A DNA stretch of 64,000 nucleotides from assembly GCA_964457545.1 (NCBI GenBank), contig CAYWEN010000016.1, positions 248,001 to 312,000 of the forward strand, in the 5' to 3' direction. The DNA is from JAGGTJ01 sp964457545 (GTDB lineage: Bacteria > Desulfobacterota > DSM-4660 > Desulfatiglandales > Desulfatiglandaceae). This document shows positions 48,473 to 57,595 of this stretch, piece after piece; positions within the stretch are counted from its first letter, which is position 1; each line of letters opens with the position of its first letter. The notes below the pieces were generated by a model. It saw only the letters and a list, made by a program, of their open reading frames with translations, had not been told where the DNA came from and did no database searches. The position numbers and the translations under genes were made by a program.

Positions 48473-48581
48473 ATTTAGCCCTTTATCCCATGCCCTTGTA
48501 TATGGTATCTACCCACCTGCCATTAATTTGTTCAGCTTCCCTGAAGCTGAACAAAACTGAATATCCTGTAAAGGGCTAAAT
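48473..48581. repeat. Nested inverted repeat after ndk
   Basis: Outer arms ATTTAGCCCTTTA (48473-48485) and TAAAGGGCTAAAT (48569-48581) pair perfectly over 13 bp. Inner arms TTGTTCAGCTTC and GAAGCTGAACAA (about 48528-48554) pair perfectly over 12 bp with a 3-base loop. The architecture resembles the element at 43954-44034 though the sequences differ. It may also terminate ndk. Confidence 0.7.
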
Positions 48582-48635
48582 CTGCTACAACCATATCAAA
48601 CACAGACCTTTATCCTGTAAACATCAGACAGAAAA

Positions 48636-48688
48636 AAAGACAGGGCCAAGATGCTTTTAATAAATACAGGCATCTTCGCCCTGTCTTT
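48636..48688 (-). terminator. Rho-independent terminator of the small membrane-protein gene
   Basis: Arms AAAGACAGGGC and GCCCTGTCTTT pair perfectly, extended by AAGATGC/GCATCTT. On the minus strand the hairpin is followed by a run of seven T. It lies about 90 bp after the stop of the minus-strand gene at 48781. Confidence 0.85.
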
Positions 48689-48780
48689 CAATCATTACAG
48701 TTCTTAAATCCTGGCAAAAAACAAGATATTCCTTAAAAAACCATTGTAACCGGCCAATATATCTATCAAGCAAAAAGATC

Positions 48781-49077
48781 TTACTTTGTTTTATTCTTTG
48801 ATTTTTCCTGCTTTTCCTGCTTTTCCTCTTTAAGCTCTTCAATCTCTTTTTTAAGGGTTTCAACTTCTTCTTTCAGTTTGCTTTCCTGGCTTTCAAAAGG
48901 TTCAGCCTCTTTTTTATCCTTGATTTCTTCCATTCCCAGATATGCAGCCAAGGCCCCACCCATAATTAGCATAAGAGGAATAGACCCTGCCAATACTATA
49001 AAAAACTCCTTCCACCATATAATAATTCCCATAAGACCTAAAACTAATGCTGCAACACCTCCACCTAATGCTACCAT
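48781..49077 (-). CDS. Small membrane protein with C-terminal coiled coil
   Basis: 98 aa from the ATG at 49077, which has AAGGAG seven bases upstream; a longer frame to 49170 lacks such support. Two hydrophobic helices (VALGGGVAALVLGLMGIIIW, then FFIVLAGSIPLMLIMGGALA) are followed by a Glu/Lys-rich coiled coil (about residues 58-98) made of EEVETLKKEIEELKEEKQEK-type heptads. Function unknown; a membrane-anchored scaffold or adaptor is imaginable but not shown. A strong terminator follows. Confidence 0.7.
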   Translation of the reverse strand: MVALGGGVAALVLGLMGIIIWWKEFFIVLAGSIPLMLIMGGALAAYLGMEEIKDKKEAEPFESQESKLKEEVETLKKEIEELKEEKQEKQEKSKNKTK

Positions 49078-49345
49078 AACAAAACTCCTTATTAGAAATT
49101 TAAAAAATTTAACAACCAAGTGAACATGTGCTGAAGAGCCACAAAAACTTGCAGACACTTTATGTGACAATTCAACATGCTCTCAACTAATCAAAACCAA
49201 TTATAACTGTAAAACCTTAAAGGATAAGGGTTAAAAATGTCAAGCTTTTTAATAACAGGGATTAAAAGCAACCTGTAATATCAGGCTGCCCCTGAAAAAA
49301 ATCAAGCCGCAGACAAAGACCGGTCTGGATACAGGTCATGCCGAC

Positions 49346-49915
49346 TCATCTAAAAAAGGGATTGTAAAGCCGCTCTCTGCCAATAGTAGTGTTTGGCCCA
49401 TGCCCGGGATATACCCTGAGATCATCACCAAGCGGAAATATTTTTTGTTTTACCCCCCTAATCAAAAGATTATGATCCCCCCCGGGAAAATCTGTTCTTC
49501 CTACAGAACCTGCAAAAAGGGTGTCTCCTGTAAAAACAGCGCCAGGAGCATAAAAGCACACTCCTCCCGCAGAATGTCCAGGGGTATGAATAACCTTTAT
49601 TTCATATATTCCAACTGAAATAACCTGACCATCAAAAAGACTTCCATCAGGAGGGAATCCCAGACCTCCTGAATCAAGAGGGTGTATCATAACAGGTGCA
49701 CCTGTTATCCTTTTTAATTCTCCTGCAGCACCTACATGATCGATATGGCCGTGTGTAATAAGGATATACGATATTTTAAGCTGCAATCCTGATATCTCTT
49801 TTACAATCCTGAAGGCTTCATCTCCAGGATCAATCACCACTCCCTCTCCTGTCCTTTTATCTCCCAAGATATAACAGTTGGCCTGATATGCACCAACAAC
49901 AATTTTTCTTAACAT
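49346..49915 (-). CDS. MBL-fold hydrolase, glyoxalase II-like
   Basis: 189 aa. Metal-binding motif THGHIDHVG, then HTPGHSAGGV, GDTLFAGSVGRTDFPGG and YPGHGPNTTIG: the compact YcbL/glyoxalase II-like group that hydrolyses thioesters such as S-lactoylglutathione. It follows rny by 53 bp on the same strand. Confidence 0.88.
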   Translation of the reverse strand: MLRKIVVGAYQANCYILGDKRTGEGVVIDPGDEAFRIVKEISGLQLKISYILITHGHIDHVGAAGELKRITGAPVMIHPLDSGGLGFPPDGSLFDGQVISVGIYEIKVIHTPGHSAGGVCFYAPGAVFTGDTLFAGSVGRTDFPGGDHNLLIRGVKQKIFPLGDDLRVYPGHGPNTTIGRERLYNPFFR

Positions 49916-49968
49916 ATTGAAAAAGCCCCTTTACAAAACAGCATTATGGACACAAGGCAAATCACACA

Positions 49969-51531
49969 CTATTTTGCATATTCAACTGCCCTGGTTTCAC
50001 GAATTACAATGACTTTTATCTGACCTGGATAGGTAAGCTCCTTTTCTATTTTTTTTGCTATATCCTTGCATAACATATAGGCCTGATCATCATCCACAAG
50101 ACCACCTTCAACCATCACACGAACCTCCCGGCCCGCCTGAATGGCAAATGATTTGGTAACACCTTTAAAAGACATTGCGATCTTTTCAAGGTCTTCCAGT
50201 CGTTTAACATAAGATTCCAGCATTTCCTGGCGCGCCCCTGGCCGGGCCCCTGACAGGGTATCTGCAGCCTGAACCAGAACATCCAGAACAGATTCAGGAG
50301 GAATTTCTTCATGGTGTGCAGCAATTGCATGTACTATCTTCTTTGATTCACCATATTTTCTGGCCAAATCTGCTCCTATTTGTGCATGAGTCCCTTCCAC
50401 TTCATGATCCACAGCCTTTCCTATATCGTGGAGCAAGCCTGCCCTTTTGGCCTGTTTTATATTCAGGCCTATTTCTGCTGCCATAATACCGCAGATAAAG
50501 CTCACCTCCTTAGAATGCTGAAGTACATTCTGTCCATAACTTGAACGATATTTCAAACGGCCGATAAGCTTGATCAGCTCCTTATGTATTCCATATACAC
50601 CAACATCAAAGGCCGCCTGTTCTCCTGCCTTTTTTATTGATGCTTCTATCTCTTCCCTGACCTTGGAAACAACATCTTCAATTCTGGCAGGATGTATTCT
50701 TCCATCGTATATCAATCTTTCCAAGGAGATTTTGGCGATTTCACGTCTGACCGGATTGAACCCCGACAGTATAACCGCTTCAGGCGTATCATCAACAATA
50801 ACATCAATTCCTGTGGCAGCTTCAATTGCCCGGATATTTCTGCCCTCCCTGCCAATAATCCGGCCCTTCATTTCCTCATTAGGCAGAGCAACCACTGAAA
50901 CCGTATTCTCCGCCACATAATCGCTGGCATATCTTTTCACGGCAAGGGCAAGGATATCTTTTGCCTTACGATCAGCCATTGCCCTTGTTTCGCTTTCTAT
51001 AGACCGCATGGTTTGAATCGCTTCGTTTCTGGCCTCCCTTTCCATGGATTGCAAAAGAAGATCCTTTGCATCTTCACTTGACATACCGGAAAGTTTTTCA
51101 AGCTGTTCCCTCTGTTCGGCAATCAATCTGTCAAGTTCTTCTTCCTTTTGCCTGATCTCCTTCATCTTATCTTCAATAAACCTGTCTTTTTTAGAAAGCT
51201 GCTCCTCCCTTGCATCCAACTGGTATGTCTTGCGATCCAAATTCTCTTCCTTGTGGAAGATTCTCTTTTCCTGCGCCAACAGATGTTCTTTTTTTTGTTT
51301 TGTCTCTTTCTCAAATTCCAATTTCATCTGATAAAGAGCATCTTTTGCCTGGAGTTCAGCCTCTTTTCTGGTTGCCAACGCCTCTTTTTTTGCCTGATCA
51401 ATTATATTCCTAGAATACTGTTCAATGGATTCAATCCTGTGTTCAAGAAATCTCTTCCTAACAAAAAAACCTGCTATAAAGCCGGCAACAAGGCCCATTA
51501 AGATAATCAATACCGTATAAATCATGTTCAT
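49969..51531 (-). CDS. rny: Ribonuclease Y
   Basis: 520 aa, standard length. An N-terminal membrane helix (MIYTVLIILMGLVAGFIAGF) is followed by a long coiled coil, a KH domain (EEMKGRIIGREGRNIRAIEA near residue 220), and an HD domain (GLLHDIGKAVDHEVEG and AIAAHHEE). Membrane-anchored endoribonuclease that initiates mRNA decay. A purine-rich AGGAGCTC lies about ten bases before the ATG. The zapA-rny order is frequent in related bacteria. Confidence 0.96.
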   Translation of the reverse strand: MNMIYTVLIILMGLVAGFIAGFFVRKRFLEHRIESIEQYSRNIIDQAKKEALATRKEAELQAKDALYQMKLEFEKETKQKKEHLLAQEKRIFHKEENLDRKTYQLDAREEQLSKKDRFIEDKMKEIRQKEEELDRLIAEQREQLEKLSGMSSEDAKDLLLQSMEREARNEAIQTMRSIESETRAMADRKAKDILALAVKRYASDYVAENTVSVVALPNEEMKGRIIGREGRNIRAIEAATGIDVIVDDTPEAVILSGFNPVRREIAKISLERLIYDGRIHPARIEDVVSKVREEIEASIKKAGEQAAFDVGVYGIHKELIKLIGRLKYRSSYGQNVLQHSKEVSFICGIMAAEIGLNIKQAKRAGLLHDIGKAVDHEVEGTHAQIGADLARKYGESKKIVHAIAAHHEEIPPESVLDVLVQAADTLSGARPGARQEMLESYVKRLEDLEKIAMSFKGVTKSFAIQAGREVRVMVEGGLVDDDQAYMLCKDIAKKIEKELTYPGQIKVIVIRETRAVEYAK

Positions 51532-51811
51532 AATAAAATGAGCTCCTAAATTAAAACCTAAATCATAAAGAAATAAGCAAACAATAAAACGTATGCAAAA
51601 AAATACCTCATAATTGCAGAATACAGCCTTGGATTATATGTCTCTGATTACCAAACTCCAGACCCATAAGATTAGGATTATACTTAAAATTCCGATTCAA
51701 GATTCAGAATCAGAAAATAATTTCAAAAAGGCATCTTTCTGCAGGATTTCCATGGACAGGTATCTTTTCCCAAATCAAGAGACAGAAAGAAAAACAACAA
51801 CAAACCAGTCA

Positions 51812-51912
51812 GTTTCCATCCATAAATGGCCTTTTTGCACAATCTCTGGTGTCAATCTGCAGGATTCAGTGAGAGACTTCTGTACACCTCTGCATAATCC
51901 CTTGATTTTTCC
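51812..51912 (-). repeat. Interspersed repeat, copy F (reverse orientation, truncated)
   Basis: Read on the minus strand: AAATCAAGGGATTATGCAG, then CTGCAGATTGACACC, ending GGCCATTTATGGATGGAAAC at 51812. The left terminal part is missing. The core matches copies A and C closely. Confidence 0.72.
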
Positions 51913-52186
51913 TCCGGGGTGCAGGTCCTGCGGACCGGAGGCTTGATCCTGTATAAAAACGCTTAGTTATGGGTTAGAAAAACCATACAGTGACCAAGAT
52001 CCTTTTCTGGATGGAAACCAGTTAATATTAAAGGATAATCCCTGCGAGTAACACAAGGTCACAGTAAAGGCATGAATGACCTGACATAATATTCTTTTAT
52101 GCAAGAGATTGATCTTGCGTAAGACAGTATCATAAAAAGAGGAAAATCAGGAGAGACGCCCAACAGAAGAGAACCAGGCAGTTGGT

Positions 52187-52400
52187 TTCCATCCATAAAT
52201 GGCCTTTTTGCACAACCTCTGAGCCTGCCTGTACAGATAGGCAGACAGGTTAATATGCGGGATTAGTCTCACCTGTCTGTGCATTATCTGTTTACCGTTA
52301 AAGGCAAGACAGAGTTGCAGGCAGACATCTTGTGTGCTTCTGTGTTAATAACCCCTCTTGTTTCCGATCTTGCACAAAAAATCTCATTTATGGACAGAAG
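52187..52400 (-). repeat. Interspersed repeat, copy G (both ends, enlarged middle)
   Basis: Minus-strand reading: CCATAAATGAGATTTTTTG at the start and GGCCATTTATGGATGGAAAC at the end, with the AATCCCGCATATTAACC block between. About 80-100 extra bases lie in the centre, including a CCTGTCTGCC/GGCAGGC-type internal palindrome. Confidence 0.7.
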
Positions 52401-53552
52401 GCCATAAAATGACCCAAAAATTGATTGATGGATATCAGTTACTTGATAAAAAGGTCTCGAAAATACGCTTACTATCAAAAACAAACATAAATACATCATA
52501 TTAGATTAGGACAAAAAAATACAGCCCCCACAATAAAGCAGAGGTGGCAATACTGTATAATAAAACAGATTCAATATAGTCCCTGACGCATAAAAATATG
52601 GTGTTTTCAGCTCTCCCTGCATAAATTCAATGTCCCCTAAGAATAAAAACAGGGTCTGTATTTTGACATCATTTCTGTATAACCTTACGATAAATTATTC
52701 AAAGATAGAAACCTGTTGCTTCTATTGCTGATTACATATAAAAATCATACATATATGAAGCTATATTTTCAAAACCTGCATTTATATGCCCAACAACAAT
52801 CTTTTGTCATAACAGGCAAACCTGGCCTGTTGTTTCCAGAGCCAGAAATTTCTGACCTGCAAGAAACATCCAGAACATATTATGTTTACCCGATCCGGGA
52901 TATAATTACCATCCATCTGCAAATCAATTAAGGGCAACTCAGAGTTTCTGATCCAAAACGGGATATTCATTATAACATCTTGAAGATAAAGAGATTACAG
53001 AACCACAAAATGTTTTACAACTGATCCCTTAAGCTTTGTCTACCGCACCCGGCCTGAAAAGGCTCAGAGCGTGCAAAAAACAACTATTTGGAGATGGAAA
53101 GCAACCAACTGTCATTTTTTTCACAAAGGTTTATTTCTGAAAAAACTGTTATTCTCAAACAGCATCTCATCAAAAGATCCAGCCAAGACATAACAAAGCT
53201 GTCAAGGAGTTACAACATAGGCAAACCAAAAGATTACATTAATAAACAACACAGCTTCTGTCTGTCCGACAATGGATCTAATAAAAAATTTTAAAAACTG
53301 CCTGAACGACCTGTTCAACAAAATTTTTTAATTCAGGACACAGCTTGCATTACATTGAATAATACGCTCTTCATAAAAATTGCACAGACAGAATTTCATT
53401 GCAGCAACAAGGCATACATGTCTACCAGGGCAAAACATCATATTACACAAAAGATTTGCATAAGATCATTGTTTGCCCGATCTCTATATCAGACTCAGAG
53501 CTTAATCCCGGTGCCTGATCTTTCGGATCTATTAACATAGTTATCCTTTATT

Positions 53553-53837
53553 TTAATCTCCTACAATAGAATCTATCTGGTTATTTAACAATGCAGCCCG
53601 TTTTTGTATATTCCTTACTGTATCAACACCTTTTTTCTGCACCTGAAAATATTCATTGGCAATGTCAAATGCAGCCAATATGGCAATATGTTTTTCTGAC
53701 AGACCGTTAGTTTCTGATTTTATCTCCCTTAATTTATTGTCTACATAACGTGCGATCTCCTGAAGTTCCACTTCGGCAATATCACTTTTTATTACATATT
53801 CATGATCAAGAATTCTGACCCTGATCAACTTTTCCAA
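53553..53837 (-). CDS. zapA: Cell division protein ZapA
   Basis: 94 aa, the usual size. VRILDHEYVIKSD at the N-terminus, then YVDNKLREIKSETNGLS, and AILAAFDIANEYFQVQKK before a C-terminal coiled coil. ZapA crosslinks FtsZ protofilaments at the division ring. It follows a ZapB-like coiled-coil gene on the same strand. Confidence 0.9.
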   Translation of the reverse strand: MEKLIRVRILDHEYVIKSDIAEVELQEIARYVDNKLREIKSETNGLSEKHIAILAAFDIANEYFQVQKKGVDTVRNIQKRAALLNNQIDSIVGD

Positions 53838-53848
53838 AAGCAGTTCTC

Positions 53849-54124
53849 CTAGATATCAATCTGATCCATTTTATTCAAAATAGAACTAATTTTCTGTCTT
53901 GCAAGGTCTTTCTTTTCTTTAAGAGATTCAGTTTCATGTGTCAGACTGTCAACCTGTGACTCCAAATGCTCAACCTTTTCTCTCAATGAATTTCTTTCCT
54001 CTTTCAGAGAATTCAACTTCTCGATAAGACGATCAACCTTTTCTTCTAACAACTGAAACTGATCGTTCTGTTCGTTGATACCTACATTGACTTCTGTATT
54101 ATCTGTATTAGTAAACACATCCAT
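53849..54124 (-). CDS. ZapB-like coiled-coil protein
   Basis: About 91 aa from the ATG at 54124 with GGGAGAA upstream; a longer frame to 54367 has no coding character. The protein is almost entirely coiled coil (LLEEKVDRLIEKLNSLKEER onward, with regular Leu/Val heptads). It lies 11 bp before zapA, as the ZapB/YiiU-like partner does in related bacteria. Identified by size, structure and position, not by a specific motif. Confidence 0.7.
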   Translation of the reverse strand: MDVFTNTDNTEVNVGINEQNDQFQLLEEKVDRLIEKLNSLKEERNSLREKVEHLESQVDSLTHETESLKEKKDLARQKISSILNKMDQIDI

Positions 54125-54704
54125 TGTTATGTTCTCCCTTTTTGTAATATCAAGACTCAAAGAATAGAGCAGACAAACGGCATAACCAAATTTAAGCATA
54201 CCACACCCGTAGTTATGAAAACGCCGTCTGTTTCTTAAATACGGCTCTGTATGTCTGTACGGTAAATCAGTCTGCAGACAAAAACAAACATCTGAAAACA
54301 CAATATGCAGGCATATATAACACCCTGAAATTCCAGCAAAAAACCTTAAAAAACAGTATAAAACCAACTTTTATCTTAACCTGAAGATATAAAAAGTCAA
54401 CAAAAAAGGGCAACCATCCAAAACGGCTGCCCTTTCCCATAACACCAATAACACCAAGTTTTTTGTCAAACTTAAAATCTTGCTATCTGATTTTGAAAAA
54501 TATTAAATGAGAGGAAATATCTATTCACTGCCTGTTCACGTTCAAACTTATGATCTGCAAGACCTGCATCACCCAAAAGAAAGGCTAACATGATCCTGCC
54601 ATAAATATTGTAAATATTTCAAGGAGTAAAAGTTGAGTGCGGGCTGCCCGGCATATTCCCGCAAAGATATATCACAAAAAAAGCAGATAAAATAAAAAAA
54701 CCCT
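54125..54704. other. Intergenic region between atp operon and zapB-like
   Basis: Contains the atp terminator at 54405-54434 and, upstream of the zapB-like gene, about 270 bp where its promoter must lie. No gene or repeat copy seen. Confidence 0.5.
54405..54434 (-). terminator. Rho-independent terminator of the atp operon
   Basis: AAAGGGCAACC pairs with GGCTGCCCTTT with one mismatch. On the minus strand the hairpin is followed by TTTTTT. It lies about 270 bp after atpC and before zapB-like. Confidence 0.85.
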
Positions 54705-55118
54705 TTAATTGCTTTGAGCCTCTGCCGCTTTAAGGCGGGCACGTGCACGTCTCAAGGCAGCTTCCGCCCTTTCAACGTCAATTTTATCCGTTTCCTTGCT
54801 CCTTGAAAGTCTGTCCTGAGCCCTTTCCATAGCCTTTCTCGCTCTCTCTACGTCTATCTTTGAAACATCTTCCGCTGAATCTACCAACACAGAAACCTTG
54901 TTATTAAAAATCTCGGTAAAGCCATAACTCACCGCAAAATGCTCCGTATTATTATCAGCAATAAAATGAAGGTCTCCAGGAATAATCGCGGAGAGAAAGG
55001 AGACATGATCTTCCAGGACTCCAAACTCACCTTCTGCCCCAGGAATAACAACAAGATCAACTTCCTTGCTTAACACTACCTTTTCAGGGGTTACAATCTC
55101 CAACTGCAGTTTTCCCAT
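54705..55118 (-). CDS. atpC: ATP synthase epsilon subunit
   Basis: 137 aa. N-terminal beta-sandwich LQLEIVTPEKVVLSKEVD and PGAEGEFGVLEDHVSFLSA, then a C-terminal two-helix hairpin rich in Ala/Arg (AALRRARARLKAAEA). Regulatory and coupling subunit of F1. Last gene of the operon, 12 bp after atpD. Confidence 0.96.
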   Translation of the reverse strand: MGKLQLEIVTPEKVVLSKEVDLVVIPGAEGEFGVLEDHVSFLSAIIPGDLHFIADNNTEHFAVSYGFTEIFNNKVSVLVDSAEDVSKIDVERARKAMERAQDRLSRSKETDKIDVERAEAALRRARARLKAAEAQSN

Positions 55119-55130
55119 ATGAAAACACCT

Positions 55131-56543
55131 CTATTTTGCAGAACCTATCTGTTTAGCTTTTTCCTCTGCCTCCTCTATTGAACCTACCATATAGAAGGCT
55201 GCTTCAGGGAGATCATCATACTGACCTTCAATAATAGCCTTAAATCCTTGAACTGTATCTTTTATAGAAACATATTTACCGGGAGTTCCTGTAAATGTTT
55301 CCGCAACATGAAATGGTTGAGAGAGAAAACGTTGTATTTTTCTTGCACGTGCCACTATCAACTTGTCTTCATCAGAAAGCTCATCAATACCAAGAATCGC
55401 AATAATATCCTGAAGGTCCTTGTATTTCTGAAGGATTTGCTGTACCTGTCTGGAAACAGAGTAATGTTCTTCTCCAATAACATTCGGATCAAGTATTCTG
55501 GAGGTGGAATCCAACGGGTCAACTGCCGGATAAATACCCAGCTCAGCAATACTTCTTGCAAGAACAACCGTGCCATCCAGATGAGCAAAGGTGGTAGCCG
55601 GAGCAGGGTCAGTCAAATCATCTGCAGGAACATAAACACACTGTACTGATGTAATGGACCCCCGTTTTGTTGATGTGATCCTTTCCTGAAGCTCTCCAAG
55701 GTCAGTACCGAGCGTAGGCTGATAACCCACAGCAGATGGTATACGGCCCAAAAGTGCCGAGACCTCTGAACCTGCCTGAGTAAACCTGAATATATTGTCA
55801 ATAAACAAAAGGACATCCTGTCCCTTCTCATCCCTGTAATACTCAGCGGCGGTAAGAGCTGAAAGAGCAACTCTTGCCCTTGCCCCGGGAGGCTCAGTCA
55901 TCTGCCCATAAATAAGCGCAGCCTTCTCAAGGACACCGGACTCCTTCATCTCAAGATACAGATCATTTCCCTCTCTTGTACGCTCTCCAACACCTGCAAA
56001 GACACTGATTCCACCGTGCTGCATAGCAATATTATGAATCATTTCCATCATAATAACGGTTTTACCAACACCAGCTCCCCCGAACATACCCATTTTTCCG
56101 CCGCGAGGAAAAGGGACAAGAAGATCTATTACCTTTACACCCGTTTCCAGGACATTTACGGTCGTATCCTGATCTTCAAAGGCTGGAGCATGCCGATGAA
56201 TAGGATAATATTCTGTCGCATTAACAGGTCCAAGTCCATCAACCGGTTTACCTACGACATTCAAAACCCTCCCTAAGCCCGGATCTCCAACAGGCATCTG
56301 AATCTGTTTGCCTGTATTCTTGACCTTCATACCACGGACAAGTCCATCGGTTACATCCATTGCTATACAACGGACAACATTATCACCCAGATGTTGAGCC
56401 ACCTCAATAACAAGATTATCTTCGGTATCATCAATGGCTGGGTTTGTTAAAAGAAGAGCAGTTAAAATCGGCGGAAGCTCCCCATCAGCAAATTCCACAT
56501 CAATGACCGGACCAATTACTTGAATCAGTTTCCCCTCATTCAT
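55131..56543 (-). CDS. atpD: ATP synthase beta subunit
   Basis: 470 aa. Walker A GGAGVGKTVIMMEMI, GERTREGNDLYLEM, LLFIDNIFRFTQAGSEVSAL and the C-terminal catalytic features of the family are intact. Catalytic subunit of F1. It begins 42 bp after atpG. Confidence 0.98.
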   Translation of the reverse strand: MNEGKLIQVIGPVIDVEFADGELPPILTALLLTNPAIDDTEDNLVIEVAQHLGDNVVRCIAMDVTDGLVRGMKVKNTGKQIQMPVGDPGLGRVLNVVGKPVDGLGPVNATEYYPIHRHAPAFEDQDTTVNVLETGVKVIDLLVPFPRGGKMGMFGGAGVGKTVIMMEMIHNIAMQHGGISVFAGVGERTREGNDLYLEMKESGVLEKAALIYGQMTEPPGARARVALSALTAAEYYRDEKGQDVLLFIDNIFRFTQAGSEVSALLGRIPSAVGYQPTLGTDLGELQERITSTKRGSITSVQCVYVPADDLTDPAPATTFAHLDGTVVLARSIAELGIYPAVDPLDSTSRILDPNVIGEEHYSVSRQVQQILQKYKDLQDIIAILGIDELSDEDKLIVARARKIQRFLSQPFHVAETFTGTPGKYVSIKDTVQGFKAIIEGQYDDLPEAAFYMVGSIEEAEEKAKQIGSAK

Positions 56544-56585
56544 CGTTAACTTAAGACCTCCTTGAAAAAAGATAATAATCAGAAA

Positions 56586-57458
56586 TTATGCTGCTTTTAA
56601 GGCCTCAGCACCACCAACAATATCCATAAGCTCAGCAGTGATAGCCGCTTGCCTGGCCTTGTTATAAGCCAAGGTCAGTTCATCTATCATTTCACTGCAA
56701 TTCTTAGCGGCTTTATCCATTGCCGCCATACGAGCGGCATGCTCACTTGTTTCAGTCTGTAAAAAGGCATTCAATATCTGAACACTGATATGTTTAGGTA
56801 AAAGCTCTATCATCAATGATTCAGGATCAGGCTCACATAAATATTCCGAAACAACCTCGTTATCATCTTTCATTGGAGGTTCAACCGGAACAAGTTTCAC
56901 CAAAGTCGGTTCATACTTCGCAACACTTACAAAATTGCTGTACATCATATAGACCTCATCAACCTCATCATCCATATAACGATCAATAAAGGTCCTTGTT
57001 ATCTGATTAACAAAAGATATATTAACATCCTTGTAAATGTTGGAATAACTTTTAAAGAGGTTGTATTTATCTTTACCAAAAAAACCTGAGCCCTTCTTCC
57101 CCACAGCTGTAACAAAACACTCTATCCCTTTTGATTTTTGTTCTTCAATCCATTTTGCGGCCTGTATTATCAAATTCGAATTAAAACTGCCGCACAGTCC
57201 ACGATCAGCAGAGAAATGAAGCAGATCAATTCGTTTGACATCCTCCTTTTTTTGCAGCAATGGATGTATATCCGGTTCAATGCCATTTGCCAGATTACCA
57301 AGGACCTCAGCAAACTTGCTGGCATAAGGTCTAAAACCTTCCATCCTTGCCTGAACACCTCTCAACTTGGAACTGGCAACCATATACATTGCCTTTGTAA
57401 TCTGTCTTGTTTTTCCAACAGCAGCTATTTTACGTTGAATATCCTTAAGATTTGGCAT
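56586..57458 (-). CDS. atpG: ATP synthase gamma subunit
   Basis: 290 aa. N-terminal PNLKDIQRKIAAVGKTRQIT and C-terminal ARMAAMDKAAKNCSEMIDEL form the central coiled-coil stalk; DRGLCGSFNSN is conserved. It couples rotation to catalysis. A 137-bp spacer without features separates it from atpA, longer than other gaps in the operon. Confidence 0.97.
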   Translation of the reverse strand: MPNLKDIQRKIAAVGKTRQITKAMYMVASSKLRGVQARMEGFRPYASKFAEVLGNLANGIEPDIHPLLQKKEDVKRIDLLHFSADRGLCGSFNSNLIIQAAKWIEEQKSKGIECFVTAVGKKGSGFFGKDKYNLFKSYSNIYKDVNISFVNQITRTFIDRYMDDEVDEVYMMYSNFVSVAKYEPTLVKLVPVEPPMKDDNEVVSEYLCEPDPESLMIELLPKHISVQILNAFLQTETSEHAARMAAMDKAAKNCSEMIDELTLAYNKARQAAITAELMDIVGGAEALKAA

Positions 57459-57595
57459 CTGTTTATACTCTTCTTGTATTATTTGTATTATGTTTTTTTA
57501 TACTGCAACCTCTCGCCATATTCTGGTAAAGGCTCAAGGTGTTGCAATCTTTAAAACAAACTCAAAAATATCAGTCTGAATACCATTTTCACAAT

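Larger units (their letters stand above)
51532..53552. other. 2-kb gap between zapA and rny
   Basis: No gene supported. The left part holds repeat copies F (51812-51912) and G (52187-52400) and a partial end near 52000-52020 (CTGGATGGAAACC). The rest (52400-53550) is AT-rich with only short, uninformative frames. A hairpin GCCTGAAAAGGC lies near 53050. In related genomes 6S RNA often follows zapA; I could not recognise one here. Confidence 0.5.

Noticed and set aside
53030..53100. Possible 6S RNA or other ncRNA between zapA and rny
   Set aside because: Only a short hairpin could be drawn; the long stem and central bubble of 6S RNA were not recognisable by eye.
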